A stretch of 64,000 nt of DNA from Rhodobacterales bacterium 52_120_T64 (GCA_002162875.1 MABA01000018.1:44658-108657); one strand, 5' to 3'; counted from the stretch's first letter, positions 8,629 to 19,184 are shown. The notes: generated by a model from the letters alone, not told the origin. A program made the numbers and translations.

Positions 8629-9441
8629 TCAGCCAAACCTGAAGGCGCTTTCAATCGCCCCCATGACCTGATCTTCCAACGTTTTGACCCCTTGATCCCC
8701 TTCGGCAGCACCTGCCACCACATGCAGGGGAATCAGGTGTTCTTCGCGGGGGTTGGCCTTGCGGGCGCCGGGGGCGGCTTCCCAATTCGTCAGCATCTGG
8801 TCGCGTTCAGTGGAATCAAGTCGTGTGGTAGCGTCGGTCAACCAGCGGTCAAATTCCTGACCTGCGGGTGCACCTGTGGCCCCGCCCTGCATCGCGCGCA
8901 TCATCACCTGCATATTGTGGTAGGTGTTGCCCGAACCGATAATCAGCACGCCCTCGTTGCGCAAAGGGGCCAGCGCGCGGCCAACCGCAATATGTGCCGC
9001 AGGGTCCATATCTGCGCGCAAACTAAGCTGTACGCAGGGGATATCTGCATCGGGAAACGCCACCTTAAGCGGAATAAACACACCGTGATCATAGCCGCGA
9101 TCCGTGTCGATTTTAGTCGGGAAACCTGCCGTATCAAGCAGCGATTTCACCTTGTCAGAAAGCTCCGGATTACCGGGTGCTGGCCAGGTCAACTCGTACG
9201 TATGCGGCGGAAATCCACCGTAATCATATAGCATTGGCGGAGCCGTATTTTTCTGCACCGTAAATTGCGCTTCTTCCCAATGCCCCGAAATTACCAGTAA
9301 CGCTTTAGGCTTTTCCGGTAAACTCGCAGGCAGATCTTCGAGAAACTTGCGCTGTGCGTCCCATGTATCAGGCGGGTTCCAGTCCATAAAAAAGCACGGC
9401 CCTCCGCCGTGGGGAATAAACATCGTGGGCATCCGCGCCAT
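8629..9441 (-). CDS. DODA-type extradiol dioxygenase (class III)
   Basis: A 270-residue protein; the start at 9441 has AGAGGA upstream, whereas a longer in-frame start at 9495 begins only 19 bases from the DoxX stop and adds an unconserved tail. Putative metal and active-site histidines are H11 (IPHGGGP), H54 (SGHWEE), H119 (YDHGVFIPL) and H175 (NTYHN), the pattern of the LigB/DODA family. These cleave catecholic rings using Fe(II) or bind Zn. Position next to DoxX and HxlR genes parallels the catechol-stress catDE arrangement of Bacillus, although CatE is of a different dioxygenase class. Confidence 0.87.
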   Translation of the reverse strand: MARMPTMFIPHGGGPCFFMDWNPPDTWDAQRKFLEDLPASLPEKPKALLVISGHWEEAQFTVQKNTAPPMLYDYGGFPPHTYELTWPAPGNPELSDKVKSLLDTAGFPTKIDTDRGYDHGVFIPLKVAFPDADIPCVQLSLRADMDPAAHIAVGRALAPLRNEGVLIIGSGNTYHNMQVMMRAMQGGATGAPAGQEFDRWLTDATTRLDSTERDQMLTNWEAAPGARKANPREEHLIPLHVVAGAAEGDQGVKTLEDQVMGAIESAFRFG

Positions 9442-9514
9442 ATTATCAGTCCTCTCATTTGATTTACTTGGACGGGTAGGGTCCCTACCCGCCATATTTT
9501 TTCGCCGGTCGCGC

Positions 9515-9919
9515 TTATGCGGCGGACTTCAAAATGTCCCCATACGGAGACTTCTTCGCACGCACCTTATTTTGCATAAGAAAGGATACGATCAGCAAAA
9601 TCCAAGCAACAGCAGCAGGAATCCAGCCTGGATCGCCAGCCCCTATATGCGCCGAAATCGCCAAAAGCAGGTGCCAGAACATTGCTGCATAGGCAAAATC
9701 CGATAGAAAAGTGGATGGTCGCCACAGAATGATAACTGCCGCAATAATCTTGAGCGCGGCAAGCGGCCAGACAAGGTAAGGCGGGTAGTTCAGAAGGCCC
9801 GTATACATTTCGGCCACCATATCATGCGCCAGCAAATACATACTGCCACCGCCGAGATAAACTAAAGCAACCAAACCGGTTGCCACCCAATAAACGATTT
9901 TCGAATTTTTTTCAGTCAT
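9515..9919 (-). CDS. DoxX-like membrane protein
   Basis: A 134-residue protein with four membrane helices, of the DoxX-like group (PF13564). It begins after a charged N-terminus (MTEKNSK) and carries VYLGGGSMYLL in the first helix. DoxX relatives act with oxidoreductases in quinone or thiol redox stress. It is the first gene of the minus-strand redox operon, 130 bases from the divergent HxlR gene, and is therefore the probable direct target of that regulator. Confidence 0.8.
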   Translation of the reverse strand: MTEKNSKIVYWVATGLVALVYLGGGSMYLLAHDMVAEMYTGLLNYPPYLVWPLAALKIIAAVIILWRPSTFLSDFAYAAMFWHLLLAISAHIGAGDPGWIPAAVAWILLIVSFLMQNKVRAKKSPYGDILKSAA

Positions 9920-10049
9920 ATTGCTCCCCCTCGAAGCGATAATTTCGGGCCTCTTGCCCGCTATGTTTTTATAGTGTAAGTTATTTTATGTCACATGTTT
10001 TTAAAAAGAAAGTAGGCACTGAAAAGTAACCGCCTATTGAGAGAGAAAT
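9920..10049. promoter_or_regulatory. divergent promoter region between doxX-like operon and hxlR gene
   Basis: An AT-rich 130-base spacer between two divergent genes, the normal site for an autoregulated HxlR promoter. Around 9973-9999 is an imperfect dyad (GTGTAAGTTATTTTATGTCAC). I cannot assign operator or -10/-35 elements with confidence. Confidence 0.4.
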
Positions 10050-10403
10050 ATGAACCAGAAAACACCGCCAGCCTGCCCGATGGATTCTATCTTGCGTCTA
10101 CTTATGGGGCCTTGGACGACTTATATTCTGTGGGTTCTAAACGATCAGGGCGCGCTACGTTTCGGCGTGCTGAAACGAGCGGTGCCGGGTATCTCTACCC
10201 GGGTGCTGACCGAACGGTTGCGCATGTTGCAGGCTGCTGGCGTGATATGGCGCGAACAAACACAAACCATTCCGCCGGCTGTTACTTACGGCTTGACCGA
10301 TCGCGGTGAAGAACTGCGGCAAGTCCTCGATAGTTTAGGCGAGATCGCACAGCGTTGGCAAATCGAAGGCGCGTTCAATACTAGCGGTGTCGCAGCAGAA
10401 TAG
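10050..10403 (+). CDS. HxlR (DUF24) family transcriptional regulator
   Basis: A 117-residue winged-helix protein. It opens with C9-P-M-D and LLMGPWTTYIL, matching the family signature in which an N-terminal cysteine precedes the GxW segment; then STRVLTERLRMLQAAGVI forms the recognition helix and YGLTDRGEEL the wing. In YodB, CatR and HypR this cysteine senses quinones or disulfide stress. The gene diverges from a DoxX, dioxygenase and oxidoreductase operon and probably represses it. Confidence 0.9.
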   Translation: MNQKTPPACPMDSILRLLMGPWTTYILWVLNDQGALRFGVLKRAVPGISTRVLTERLRMLQAAGVIWREQTQTIPPAVTYGLTDRGEELRQVLDSLGEIAQRWQIEGAFNTSGVAAE

Positions 10404-10407
10404 GCCG

Positions 10408-10809
10408 TTAGACCAGTAGGAAGTGGAACAGTCCTTTGGCCACGGGTTTTGACTCGTCTTCCAGCCACGCCAAAGTTTCAACACTGGCCATTCTGCGGCC
10501 TTTGCGTGAAATAGTGGCGCGTGTCGTCAATGTCCCCGCGAACCCCGGACGAAGATAATCCACCGCCAGGTTGATCGGCTTCACGGGCGCCGCGTTTACA
10601 TCGTCCAGAACACTCAAAGAGGCAATCGTTTCCATGAAACTGGCGATGATGCCGCCATGGTATGTGTCCAGCACCGGATTGCCGATGAAGCGTTCCTCAA
10701 ACGGCATTTTGGCCAAAAGGTGGGTTTCGTCGGTTTCAAGTATCGATATACCCAGAAAACGAAAGAAAGGTACGCGATCGCACCGCGTTTGTAGCTCTAT
10801 AATATTCAA
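10408..10809 (-). CDS. PaaI-family hot-dog thioesterase (first of two)
   Basis: A 133-residue hot-dog fold protein. The helix segment YHGGIIASFMETIAS carries the HGG motif and the acidic residue (E) expected of the PaaI/YbaW-type acyl-CoA thioesterases. VDYLRPG follows, as usual. It hydrolyses acyl- or aryl-CoA to free CoA, often to relieve trapped intermediates. The start overlaps the stop of the next paralogue upstream by four bases, so the two are coupled and may form a hetero-oligomer. Convergent with the HxlR gene, four bases apart. Confidence 0.85.
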   Translation of the reverse strand: MNIIELQTRCDRVPFFRFLGISILETDETHLLAKMPFEERFIGNPVLDTYHGGIIASFMETIASLSVLDDVNAAPVKPINLAVDYLRPGFAGTLTTRATISRKGRRMASVETLAWLEDESKPVAKGLFHFLLV

Positions 10810-11297
10810 CTTCCTGGCCCCGTTGTTTTCATTTTGTCAAGTAAACTGCCCCCGTTACCGCGGGTCAGGGCAAAGGTAGCGGATCCTCGAGCTACCTCTT
10901 CCTTGTTTCCAGTGTCGAACCAGATTTTGCCACTTCCAAAGGCGATATGACGGGTTTGGCGATAGCAATCGGCAAAAACCATTACATCTGCACGAGATTT
11001 GGCGGGGCGAAGGTAATCGACTCGCAAATCAAGAGTTGCCATTGTCTGTACGTCGTCAATGGCCAGAAAATTGGCCAGCCCGAACGCGCTGTCGAGCAAG
11101 GCCGTCAAAACGCCGCCGTGCAGCATCGTGCCTTCTTCGTCCAGACAGAAATCCGGATTGAAAGGCATGCGAATTTGAACCCCGTTCTTGTCTGCCTGTT
11201 CGATCTTCAGGTCCATCTCGAGGATTAGACCCTTGGCCCGCGAATTCCAAAGATTCGCGATTGTGGCAAAGCGTTGTTCGTCCATAACGTCGGTCAT
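10806..11297 (-). CDS. PaaI-family hot-dog thioesterase (second of two)
   Basis: A 163-residue hot-dog protein with MLHGGVLTALLDSAFG, in which HGG and D are the expected catalytic-helix residues, and VDYLRPAKS in the sheet. Its acidic residue is Asp while the neighbouring paralogue has Glu. It starts two bases after the crotonase stop. A housekeeping role in releasing CoA from dead-end acyl-CoAs of the same pathway is likely. Confidence 0.85.
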   Translation of the reverse strand: MTDVMDEQRFATIANLWNSRAKGLILEMDLKIEQADKNGVQIRMPFNPDFCLDEEGTMLHGGVLTALLDSAFGLANFLAIDDVQTMATLDLRVDYLRPAKSRADVMVFADCYRQTRHIAFGSGKIWFDTGNKEEVARGSATFALTRGNGGSLLDKMKTTGPGS

Positions 11298-11299
11298 TC

Positions 11300-12103
11300 T
11301 TAGGTTCCCGAATACGTGGGCAGGCGTTTTTCCAGTAGCGCACTTATAGCTTCTTGGTGGTCGTTTGTCTGGTGCATCAACGCCTGATAAGCGGCGGCAC
11401 TGTTCAGGAAGTCCGGCAGGTCCATGCGTTCTGCATTGCGCAACAGGCGTTTAGCGGTGCGAACGGTGCGCGGGGGTTTCGCGGCAATCACAGCGGCCTT
11501 TTCACGCGCCCGTGTCATCAGATCATCGTGGGGGACAACCTCTAGAACCATCTCCATTTCCAAGGCTTCGGCGGCTTCCACCATCCTTGCCGAAAACGTC
11601 AGTTCAGCGGCTTTTTGATAGCCAAGACGGCGGATCAGGAACCAGCTTCCGGCATCGCCCGGAATAATGCCGAGGTTCAGAAACACCTCGCCAAATTTCG
11701 CCCGTTCGGACGCAATCCGCATGTCGCACATCATAGTCAGGTCACAGCCTGCACCAACGGCAGCACCGTTCACCGCCGCAATCGTTGGCACATCCATATT
11801 ATAAAGCGCCAGCGGAATGCGTTGAATACCGTTGATATAGCTTTCGGCTACGTCCAATGGCGGCAAGCCGAACTGATCTTTCTTGGCGTGCATTGCCTTG
11901 ATGTCGCCGCCCGCACAAAACGCAGATCCCGCACCGGTCAAGATCATCACACTGACATCGAGGTTACGCTGCACCTTGTCAAAAGCGTCCAGCAGACCTT
12001 CGATCATGTTGTTTCCGGTCACGGGATTACGGCGGTCGGGGTCGTTCAGTGTAACCGTTGCGATACGGTCTTTTACATCGAGCAATACGATTGGTTCAGA
12101 CAT
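11300..12103 (-). CDS. enoyl-CoA hydratase/isomerase (crotonase) with altered catalytic residues
   Basis: A 267-residue crotonase. The oxyanion segment is AFCAGGD near residue 61. Where rat hydratase has two catalytic glutamates this protein has GAGCDLTMM (Asp) and FGEVFLNLGIIPGDAG (no Glu in the second site). It therefore belongs to a crotonase subgroup that may be an isomerase, hydrolase or hydratase of other substrates. It is the fourth gene of the minus-strand operon led by two isovaleryl-type dehydrogenases. Confidence 0.83.
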   Translation of the reverse strand: MSEPIVLLDVKDRIATVTLNDPDRRNPVTGNNMIEGLLDAFDKVQRNLDVSVMILTGAGSAFCAGGDIKAMHAKKDQFGLPPLDVAESYINGIQRIPLALYNMDVPTIAAVNGAAVGAGCDLTMMCDMRIASERAKFGEVFLNLGIIPGDAGSWFLIRRLGYQKAAELTFSARMVEAAEALEMEMVLEVVPHDDLMTRAREKAAVIAAKPPRTVRTAKRLLRNAERMDLPDFLNSAAAYQALMHQTNDHQEAISALLEKRLPTYSGT

Positions 12104-12121
12104 TTTCAGGGTCCCTTCAAG

Positions 12122-12973
12122 TTATTCTTTGCCGTCGCCGCGTTCGCGGTTTTCAAACATTTTCGGGTTAATCATATCACGGGCATCATGGCCCATGTGC
12201 AGGGTTTCGCCGCCATCAACGTAAACGTCTTCGCCGGTAATAAATCCGCCCAGTTTCGAGGCTAGAAAGACAATCATGCCCGAGATATCTTCAGCCGCAC
12301 CCATGCGGTTGAGGACTGAACGGTTCAACATCTGCCATTGTTCCGGCGTGATAGGATAGCGGCCAAGCGCCTCGGTTTTGATGGTGCCGGGGGCTACACA
12401 ATTCAGTCGGATACCGTATTCACCCCACTCGGCGGCGAGGGTTTTCATCATGCCCGTCACACCGGCGCGCGCGGCTACGGTATGGGTAAATCCGGTCAGG
12501 GCAGAGCGGGCGGAAATGGCCGTGGTAAACACCACCGAGCCGCCGTTGTCATACATAAAATGGTCCGCCGCTGCGCGGGTCATCTGCCACGAGCCAATCA
12601 GGTTGTTGCGGATCACCGCCTCGAAACCCTTGTTGGTGATGTCGCGGGCCGCCGCAATATACTGCCCGCCTGCGTTATTCACCAGAACATCAAGGCGACC
12701 GTAATGTTCCTTGATCTTCACCATGGCCGCCTCGATGCTATCCTCGTCGCGGGTATCTCCGGGCACGACAAGGGCCTCGCCACCGATTGCGCGGATCATT
12801 TCGGCGGTTTCCTCTAGCGGTTCTTCGCGGCGTGCAAATAGCACCAACCGTGCGCCACAGCTTGCCATTTCCAGCGCGGTCACCCGCCCCATTCCGGAAC
12901 CGGAGCCTGTGACGAGTGCCACCTGCCCCTCCATCAGATCAGCGGCGTAACGTGGTTTGTTATCTTGTGTCAT
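12122..12973 (-). CDS. SDR oxidoreductase, 2,4-dienoyl-CoA reductase/AtuB-like
   Basis: A 283-residue SDR with TGSGSGMG as the cofactor loop and NNAGGQY. The usual YxxxK pair is replaced by HTVAARAGV, so the catalytic tyrosine is absent. This is a known trait of dienoyl-CoA reductases and of the SDRs named citronellol/citronellal dehydrogenase (AtuB/AtuG group). It may reduce unsaturated acyl-CoA rather than oxidise an alcohol. It is co-transcribed with acyl-CoA dehydrogenase genes, which supports a substrate linked to CoA. Confidence 0.8.
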   Translation of the reverse strand: MTQDNKPRYAADLMEGQVALVTGSGSGMGRVTALEMASCGARLVLFARREEPLEETAEMIRAIGGEALVVPGDTRDEDSIEAAMVKIKEHYGRLDVLVNNAGGQYIAAARDITNKGFEAVIRNNLIGSWQMTRAAADHFMYDNGGSVVFTTAISARSALTGFTHTVAARAGVTGMMKTLAAEWGEYGIRLNCVAPGTIKTEALGRYPITPEQWQMLNRSVLNRMGAAEDISGMIVFLASKLGGFITGEDVYVDGGETLHMGHDARDMINPKMFENRERGDGKE

Positions 12974-12985
12974 TGCAATTTTCCG

Positions 12986-14161
12986 TTAGTTTTTAAGTAG
13001 TTCACTGGCGATGATTAGCTTGCGGACCTCTTGGGTCCCTGCGCCAACCTCTAACACACGACCCGTGCGGAACAGGCGGTTGACCTCGGTGTCACGCATA
13101 TATCCCGAGCCTCCGTGGATTTGTACTGCTTTATCCAGCACAAACGACGTGGCCGCTGCTGCCTTGAAGATTGCGGCGGCTGTCAGCTTGTGGATTTCAC
13201 CACGTCCACCTTCGCCTTCCTCCAGCCCCTCGCACATAGCAGCGGTGCGGAATGCCAGCGTGCGGGCGACCTCGATTTCGGTATACATGTCGGCCAGCAT
13301 CGCCTGCACCATCTGGAAACTGGCGATTGGTTGTTTGAATTGCTGCCGCGTCTTGGCGTAATCGATGGAAATCTCAAGCGCGCGGCGTGAAATTCCGGTG
13401 GCGTTGAAACAGACAATCGCGCGTTCCAGATCAAGGCCGCTCATGGTGACGGCAACCCCGCCATCGAGCTTGCCAACGATGTTTTTAGCAGGCACGCGGC
13501 ACTCGTCAAACACAAGCTCGCCGGTAGGGGATCCGCGAAAGCCCATCTTGTTCAGCTTCTGCGCCACCTTGAAACCGGGGGTCGTGGTCTCAACGATAAA
13601 CGCGGTAATACCCTTGGCACCTTTTTCGGGCGAGGTCTTGGCGTAAACCAGCACAATATCCGCAATCGGACCGTTGGTGATAAAGATTTTCGTGCCGTTC
13701 AGAACGTAGTCATCCCCGTCCTTGCGCGCCGTGGTTTTCATGGACCCCAGCGCATCGGAACCAGCACCCGGCTCCGTCAGGCCTAGCGCGCCGATCAGTG
13801 ATCCGTCACAAAGACCCGGCAGGTATTTCTGTCGCATTTCCTCGCTGGCATTGCGGTAGATGTTGTTCACACACAGGTTGTCATGCGCGACGTGCGTTAG
13901 GCCAATGGCGGCACTTACGCGCGATAATTCCTCGGTAATAACGCAGGCCGAGGTGAAATCCAGCCCCGCGCCACCGTATTGCGTTGGCACATTCAGGCCC
14001 AGATAGCCCATCTTCCCGAGTGTGGGAAAAACGCTGGCGGGAAGGTCATCGGTGTCGTCCATCTCGGCGTTCATATCGAAAAACGCGTCATGGAAAAAGC
14101 GGTAGGCCTGATCGGCGAGGGCTTCTTGTTCGGGCATAATAAAATGGCTTGAATGTGTCAT
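12986..14161 (-). CDS. acyl-CoA dehydrogenase, isovaleryl-CoA dehydrogenase type (copy 2)
   Basis: A 391-residue FAD enzyme. LGLTEPGAGSD lies at 127-136, FITNGPIAD at 160-168, and the base is E246 in SGLDLER, the isovaleryl-CoA dehydrogenase arrangement; the MCAD site near the C-terminus reads GAGTQEV. It is very similar to the adjacent upstream gene, so the pair arose by tandem duplication. Both probably act on branched short- or medium-chain acyl-CoA and pass electrons to ETF. The two genes are five bases apart. Confidence 0.9.
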   Translation of the reverse strand: MTHSSHFIMPEQEALADQAYRFFHDAFFDMNAEMDDTDDLPASVFPTLGKMGYLGLNVPTQYGGAGLDFTSACVITEELSRVSAAIGLTHVAHDNLCVNNIYRNASEEMRQKYLPGLCDGSLIGALGLTEPGAGSDALGSMKTTARKDGDDYVLNGTKIFITNGPIADIVLVYAKTSPEKGAKGITAFIVETTTPGFKVAQKLNKMGFRGSPTGELVFDECRVPAKNIVGKLDGGVAVTMSGLDLERAIVCFNATGISRRALEISIDYAKTRQQFKQPIASFQMVQAMLADMYTEIEVARTLAFRTAAMCEGLEEGEGGRGEIHKLTAAAIFKAAAATSFVLDKAVQIHGGSGYMRDTEVNRLFRTGRVLEVGAGTQEVRKLIIASELLKN

Positions 14162-14166
14162 GTGCT

Positions 14167-15381
14167 TTAACCCCGCAACAGTTCTTGAGCGATGATGATT
14201 TTGCGCACCTCGCTGGTGCCCGCCCCGATTTCCAACAACTTGTTGGCGCGGTACAGGCGGTTGATTTCCGTGTCCTGCATATAACCTGATCCGCCGTGGA
14301 TATGCGTGGCCGAGGTCACTGCGCGATTAAACGCTTCGGCTGCATAATGGACCGAGGCCGCCGTCAGTTTATGAATTTCACCCCGTCCACCACCGCCTTT
14401 GGGCAGCCCGACACAAGCGGCCAATGCGCGATAACTCAGGGCGCGGGCGGCTTCGACATCGACGTATATTTCGGCAAGGCGTGACTGCATCATCTGGAAC
14501 CGCGCAATCGGTTTTCCGAATTGTTCGCGCAGTTGGGAATATTCCAGCGCCAGTTCCAACGCCCGTTCGGCCATCCCTACGCACATAGAGGCAACCATCG
14601 CGCGCTCCAGATCAAGGCCGCTCATCACGATTGCAACGCCGGTATTTTCTTCGCCAACAATGTTTTTGGCAGGGATGCGGCAATCGTCAAACACCAGCTC
14701 ACCGGTAGGGGATCCGCGAAAGCCCATCTTGTCCAGCTTTTGCGCCACACTGAAACCGGGGGTGGTTGTCTCGACCAGAAACGCCGAAATGCCCTTGGCT
14801 CCTTTGGATTTGTCGGTCTTGGCATAGACCAGCACCAGATCGGCAATCGGGCCGTTGGTGATGAATAATTTCGTGCCGTTCAGCACGTATTCGTCGCCGT
14901 CGCGCACCGCCGTTGTCGCCATCGACCCTAGCGCGTCGGACCCCGCGCCCGGCTCCGTCAACCCCAGTGCGCCAACGATTTTACCTGAGCACAAGCCCGG
15001 CACATACTTGGCCTTTTGCGACTCTGAACCATTGCGCAACAAGTTGTTAAGGCACAGATTATCATGCGCCCCGTGCGACAGGCCCACTGCGGGGTTCCAT
15101 TTCGAGATAACCTCTGTCACCAAGGCTTGCGTGAGTTCATCCATTCCGCTACCGCCCAGCTCGATCGGGGCGGTAATGCCTAGCAGACCCAATTCGCCCA
15201 TCTTGGGGAAAAGGTCGTCGGGCCAGTATTCCCCCTCATCCATTTCCGCCTGCAACGGGTGCAGAACCTCGCGGGCCACGCGTTCCACATGATCGAGGAT
15301 AGCCCGCTGATCGTCGGTCAGCGCATAGTTGGACTTAATTGCGGCGATATCCGCTGCCGAGGGGCTGGTCTCATCGGTCAT
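14167..15381 (-). CDS. acyl-CoA dehydrogenase, isovaleryl-CoA dehydrogenase type (copy 1)
   Basis: A 404-residue protein; the start at 15381 is chosen for its AAAGGA site, and an in-frame start at 15426 would overlap the operator half-site region. The motifs are LTEPGAGSD at 141-149 and the probable catalytic E259 in SGLDLER. It is the first gene of the six-gene minus-strand operon that ends with the PaaI pair. A CTAAC-type palindrome lies 43 bases upstream of the start codon. Confidence 0.9.
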   Translation of the reverse strand: MTDETSPSAADIAAIKSNYALTDDQRAILDHVERVAREVLHPLQAEMDEGEYWPDDLFPKMGELGLLGITAPIELGGSGMDELTQALVTEVISKWNPAVGLSHGAHDNLCLNNLLRNGSESQKAKYVPGLCSGKIVGALGLTEPGAGSDALGSMATTAVRDGDEYVLNGTKLFITNGPIADLVLVYAKTDKSKGAKGISAFLVETTTPGFSVAQKLDKMGFRGSPTGELVFDDCRIPAKNIVGEENTGVAIVMSGLDLERAMVASMCVGMAERALELALEYSQLREQFGKPIARFQMMQSRLAEIYVDVEAARALSYRALAACVGLPKGGGGRGEIHKLTAASVHYAAEAFNRAVTSATHIHGGSGYMQDTEINRLYRANKLLEIGAGTSEVRKIIIAQELLRG

Positions 15382-15423
15382 GGGGTTTCCTTTATCTTGA
15401 CAGGCGGGCGTTTCTTCTAGAAT

Positions 15424-15437
15424 CAAACATATGTTAG
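15424..15437. promoter_or_regulatory. putative regulon operator A (CAAACATATGTTAG)
   Basis: A 14-bp near-palindrome, one mismatch from the form at 17077. It lies upstream of the 14167-15381 dehydrogenase operon. Five other copies occur at lead promoters in this window. Confidence 0.6.
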
Positions 15438-15492
15438 AAATATATCCAAGGAGATGCTAGTCCCGAAAAAACTACGTTACGGAAACTACTCG

Positions 15493-17049
<1,557 letters not shown>

Positions 17050-17076
17050 TGTTTTTCTCCGTTGCTTGCATTTATT

Positions 17077-17090
17077 CTAACATATGTTAG
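17077..17090. promoter_or_regulatory. putative regulon operator B (CTAACATATGTTAG)
   Basis: A perfect 14-bp palindrome between the divergent acyl-CoA synthetase gene (start 17049) and the thiolase gene (start 17155). It is the best copy of the six-site set and could control both directions. Confidence 0.75.
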
Positions 17091-17154
17091 ATAATTTCCA
17101 AGGCAAATATCGTCGGCCACTCAGTGTGTGGCATTGAATCAGGAGGAGAATCCC

Positions 17155-18339
17155 ATGTCCAGCAAAGCTTACGTATCCGGAGTCGGAATGGTTCCATTTC
17201 AAAAGCCCGGCGCTTCTGAAAGTTATGACATTATGGCCGCGAAAGCGACAAAGGCCGCATTGGAGGACGCAGCGTTAGACTATAGCCTGATCCAGCAAGC
17301 CTATGTCGGGTATGTTTATGGCGATAGCACCTGCGGGCAGCGGGCACTTTACCATGTTGGCATGACGGGTATTCCAATTTTGAACGTGAACAACAACTGC
17401 TCGACCGGATCGTCGGCCCTGTTTCTGGCGCGACAAGCGGTGGAAAGCGGCGCGGTGGAATGTGCGCTGGCGCTGGGGTTCGAGCAAATGAAACCGGGCG
17501 CGATTGGCGCAGTGTTTGATGATCGGGTCAGCCCGTTCCAGTCTTTTGACGATGCGACCGATGATATTGTCGGCGATAACGGCCTACCACTGGCGTTGCG
17601 GTATTTTGGCGGCGCAGGCAAAGCGCATATGGATGAATTTGGCACCACGATGGAGACCTTCGCCAAGATCCGCGCCAAGGCCAGCCGCCACGCTGCCAAC
17701 AACCCCGTGGCCCTGTTCCGCAAGGAAGTCACACCCGAAGAGGTGATGGCCGACAAGCTGATCTGGCCCGGCGTGATGACCCGCTTGATGGCCTGCCCAC
17801 CGACGTGTGGTGCGGCGGCAGCTATTATTTGTTCCAAGGAATTTGCCGATAAACACGGGCTTGATTCATCGGTGCGAATCGCAGCGCAAGCGATGACAAC
17901 CGACAGCCCGGCGACCTTTAACGCCCATGACATGCGCGAAGTCGTCGGTTCTACCATGGCCAAAAACGCCGCCGATCAGGTTTACGAGGCAGCGGGGATC
18001 GGCCCCGAAGACATCAACGTTGTCGAGTTGCACGATTGTTTTGCCCATAACGAACTGATCACCTACGAGGCCCTTGGGCTGTGCGCGCGTGGTGATGCGG
18101 GCAAGTTCGTGGATGAGGGTGATAACACCTACGGTGGAAAATATGTAACCAACCCATCGGGCGGGCTGCTGTCCAAGGGGCATCCGCTTGGCGCAACGGG
18201 TCTCGCTCAATGCACAGAGCTGGTTCAGCAATTGCGCGGCGCAGCGGATGCGCGGCAGGTCGAAGGCGCACGATTGGCGCTGCAACACAACCTAGGTTTA
18301 GGCGGCGCCTGTGTGGTGACGCTTTATGAAAAAGCATGA
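17155..18339 (+). CDS. SCP-x type thiolase (lipid-transfer protein/thiolase)
   Basis: A 394-residue thiolase; the ATG at 17155 has AGGAGGAGAATCCC upstream. The nucleophile is C82 in NNNCSTGSS, with H293 in ELHDCFAHNE and H343 in LSKGHPLGATG, the complete SCP-x triad pattern. SCP-x thiolases cleave 2-methyl-branched or sterol-derived 3-ketoacyl-CoA, releasing propionyl- or acetyl-CoA. As the first gene of the operon to 22064, with an SDR next, it fits the last step of a beta-oxidation cycle on branched substrates. Confidence 0.9.
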   Translation: MSSKAYVSGVGMVPFQKPGASESYDIMAAKATKAALEDAALDYSLIQQAYVGYVYGDSTCGQRALYHVGMTGIPILNVNNNCSTGSSALFLARQAVESGAVECALALGFEQMKPGAIGAVFDDRVSPFQSFDDATDDIVGDNGLPLALRYFGGAGKAHMDEFGTTMETFAKIRAKASRHAANNPVALFRKEVTPEEVMADKLIWPGVMTRLMACPPTCGAAAAIICSKEFADKHGLDSSVRIAAQAMTTDSPATFNAHDMREVVGSTMAKNAADQVYEAAGIGPEDINVVELHDCFAHNELITYEALGLCARGDAGKFVDEGDNTYGGKYVTNPSGGLLSKGHPLGATGLAQCTELVQQLRGAADARQVEGARLALQHNLGLGGACVVTLYEKA

Positions 18340-18353
18340 CTGGAGATAATGAT

Positions 18354-19184
18354 ATGACAGCTAAACTAGACGGGCGCTCGGCGCTGGTATCCGGATCAGG
18401 TCGCGGGATTGGCCGCGAAATTGCCCTTAAACTGGCCTCCGAGGGGGCGCGGATTGTGGTTAACGATCTGGACGCTGATCCGGCACAAGAAACCGCCGAG
18501 CTGATCCGCAATATGGGCGGCGAGGCCGTGGTCTGTGCAGGCAGCGTTACCGAAGACGGGTTCGCCGACCGCTTTATCGGGGCGGCGGTCCAAAACTTTG
18601 GCGGTGTCGATATCATCGTGAATAACGCCGGATATACATGGGATACCGTCATTCAAAAAATGAGCGACGAACAGTGGCACGCCATTATTGACGTGCATTT
18701 AACGGCCCCGTTCCAGATTTTGCGCGCCGCCCAGCCGGTTATTAGTGCCGCCGCCAAAGCCGAAGCCGCCGAGGGGCGCGAGGTGTTTCGCAAGGTGGTT
18801 AACATCTCGTCCATTGCGGGTACGGGTGGGAACGCTGGCCAGATAAACTATGCCGCTGCCAAGGCCGGAATTATCGGCCTGACTAAAACCATGGCCAAGG
18901 AATGGGGCCGCTACAAGGTCAACGTAAACGCGGTGGCCTTTGGCCCCATCCGCACCCGCCTGACCGAGGCCCCAGCAACAGGCGACAGCACAATCAAGGT
19001 CGAAGGCAAGGAGATCCGTGTAGGTCTTAACGCCGACTTGTTAAGCCAGATGGAAACCAGCATTCCCCTTGGCCGTGTCGGCACACCTGAAGAAGCCGCA
19101 GGTGCGGTCTATCTGTTCTGCGTGCCGGAATCCGACTTCATCTCAGGGCAACATGTGATCTGCGGTGGCGGGTTCGTAATCTAA
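18354..19184 (+). CDS. SDR oxidoreductase, 3-hydroxyacyl-CoA dehydrogenase-like
   Basis: A 276-residue classical SDR. SGSGRGIG is the cofactor loop, NNAG the structural motif, and YAAAKAG gives the catalytic Tyr and Lys. The start at 18354 is favoured by GGAGA seven bases upstream; an ATG at 18336 overlaps the thiolase stop. It resembles the dehydrogenase part of peroxisomal multifunctional enzyme type 2 and probably oxidises the 3-hydroxyacyl-CoA used by the thiolase. Confidence 0.87.
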   Translation: MTAKLDGRSALVSGSGRGIGREIALKLASEGARIVVNDLDADPAQETAELIRNMGGEAVVCAGSVTEDGFADRFIGAAVQNFGGVDIIVNNAGYTWDTVIQKMSDEQWHAIIDVHLTAPFQILRAAQPVISAAAKAEAAEGREVFRKVVNISSIAGTGGNAGQINYAAAKAGIIGLTKTMAKEWGRYKVNVNAVAFGPIRTRLTEAPATGDSTIKVEGKEIRVGLNADLLSQMETSIPLGRVGTPEEAAGAVYLFCVPESDFISGQHVICGGGFVI

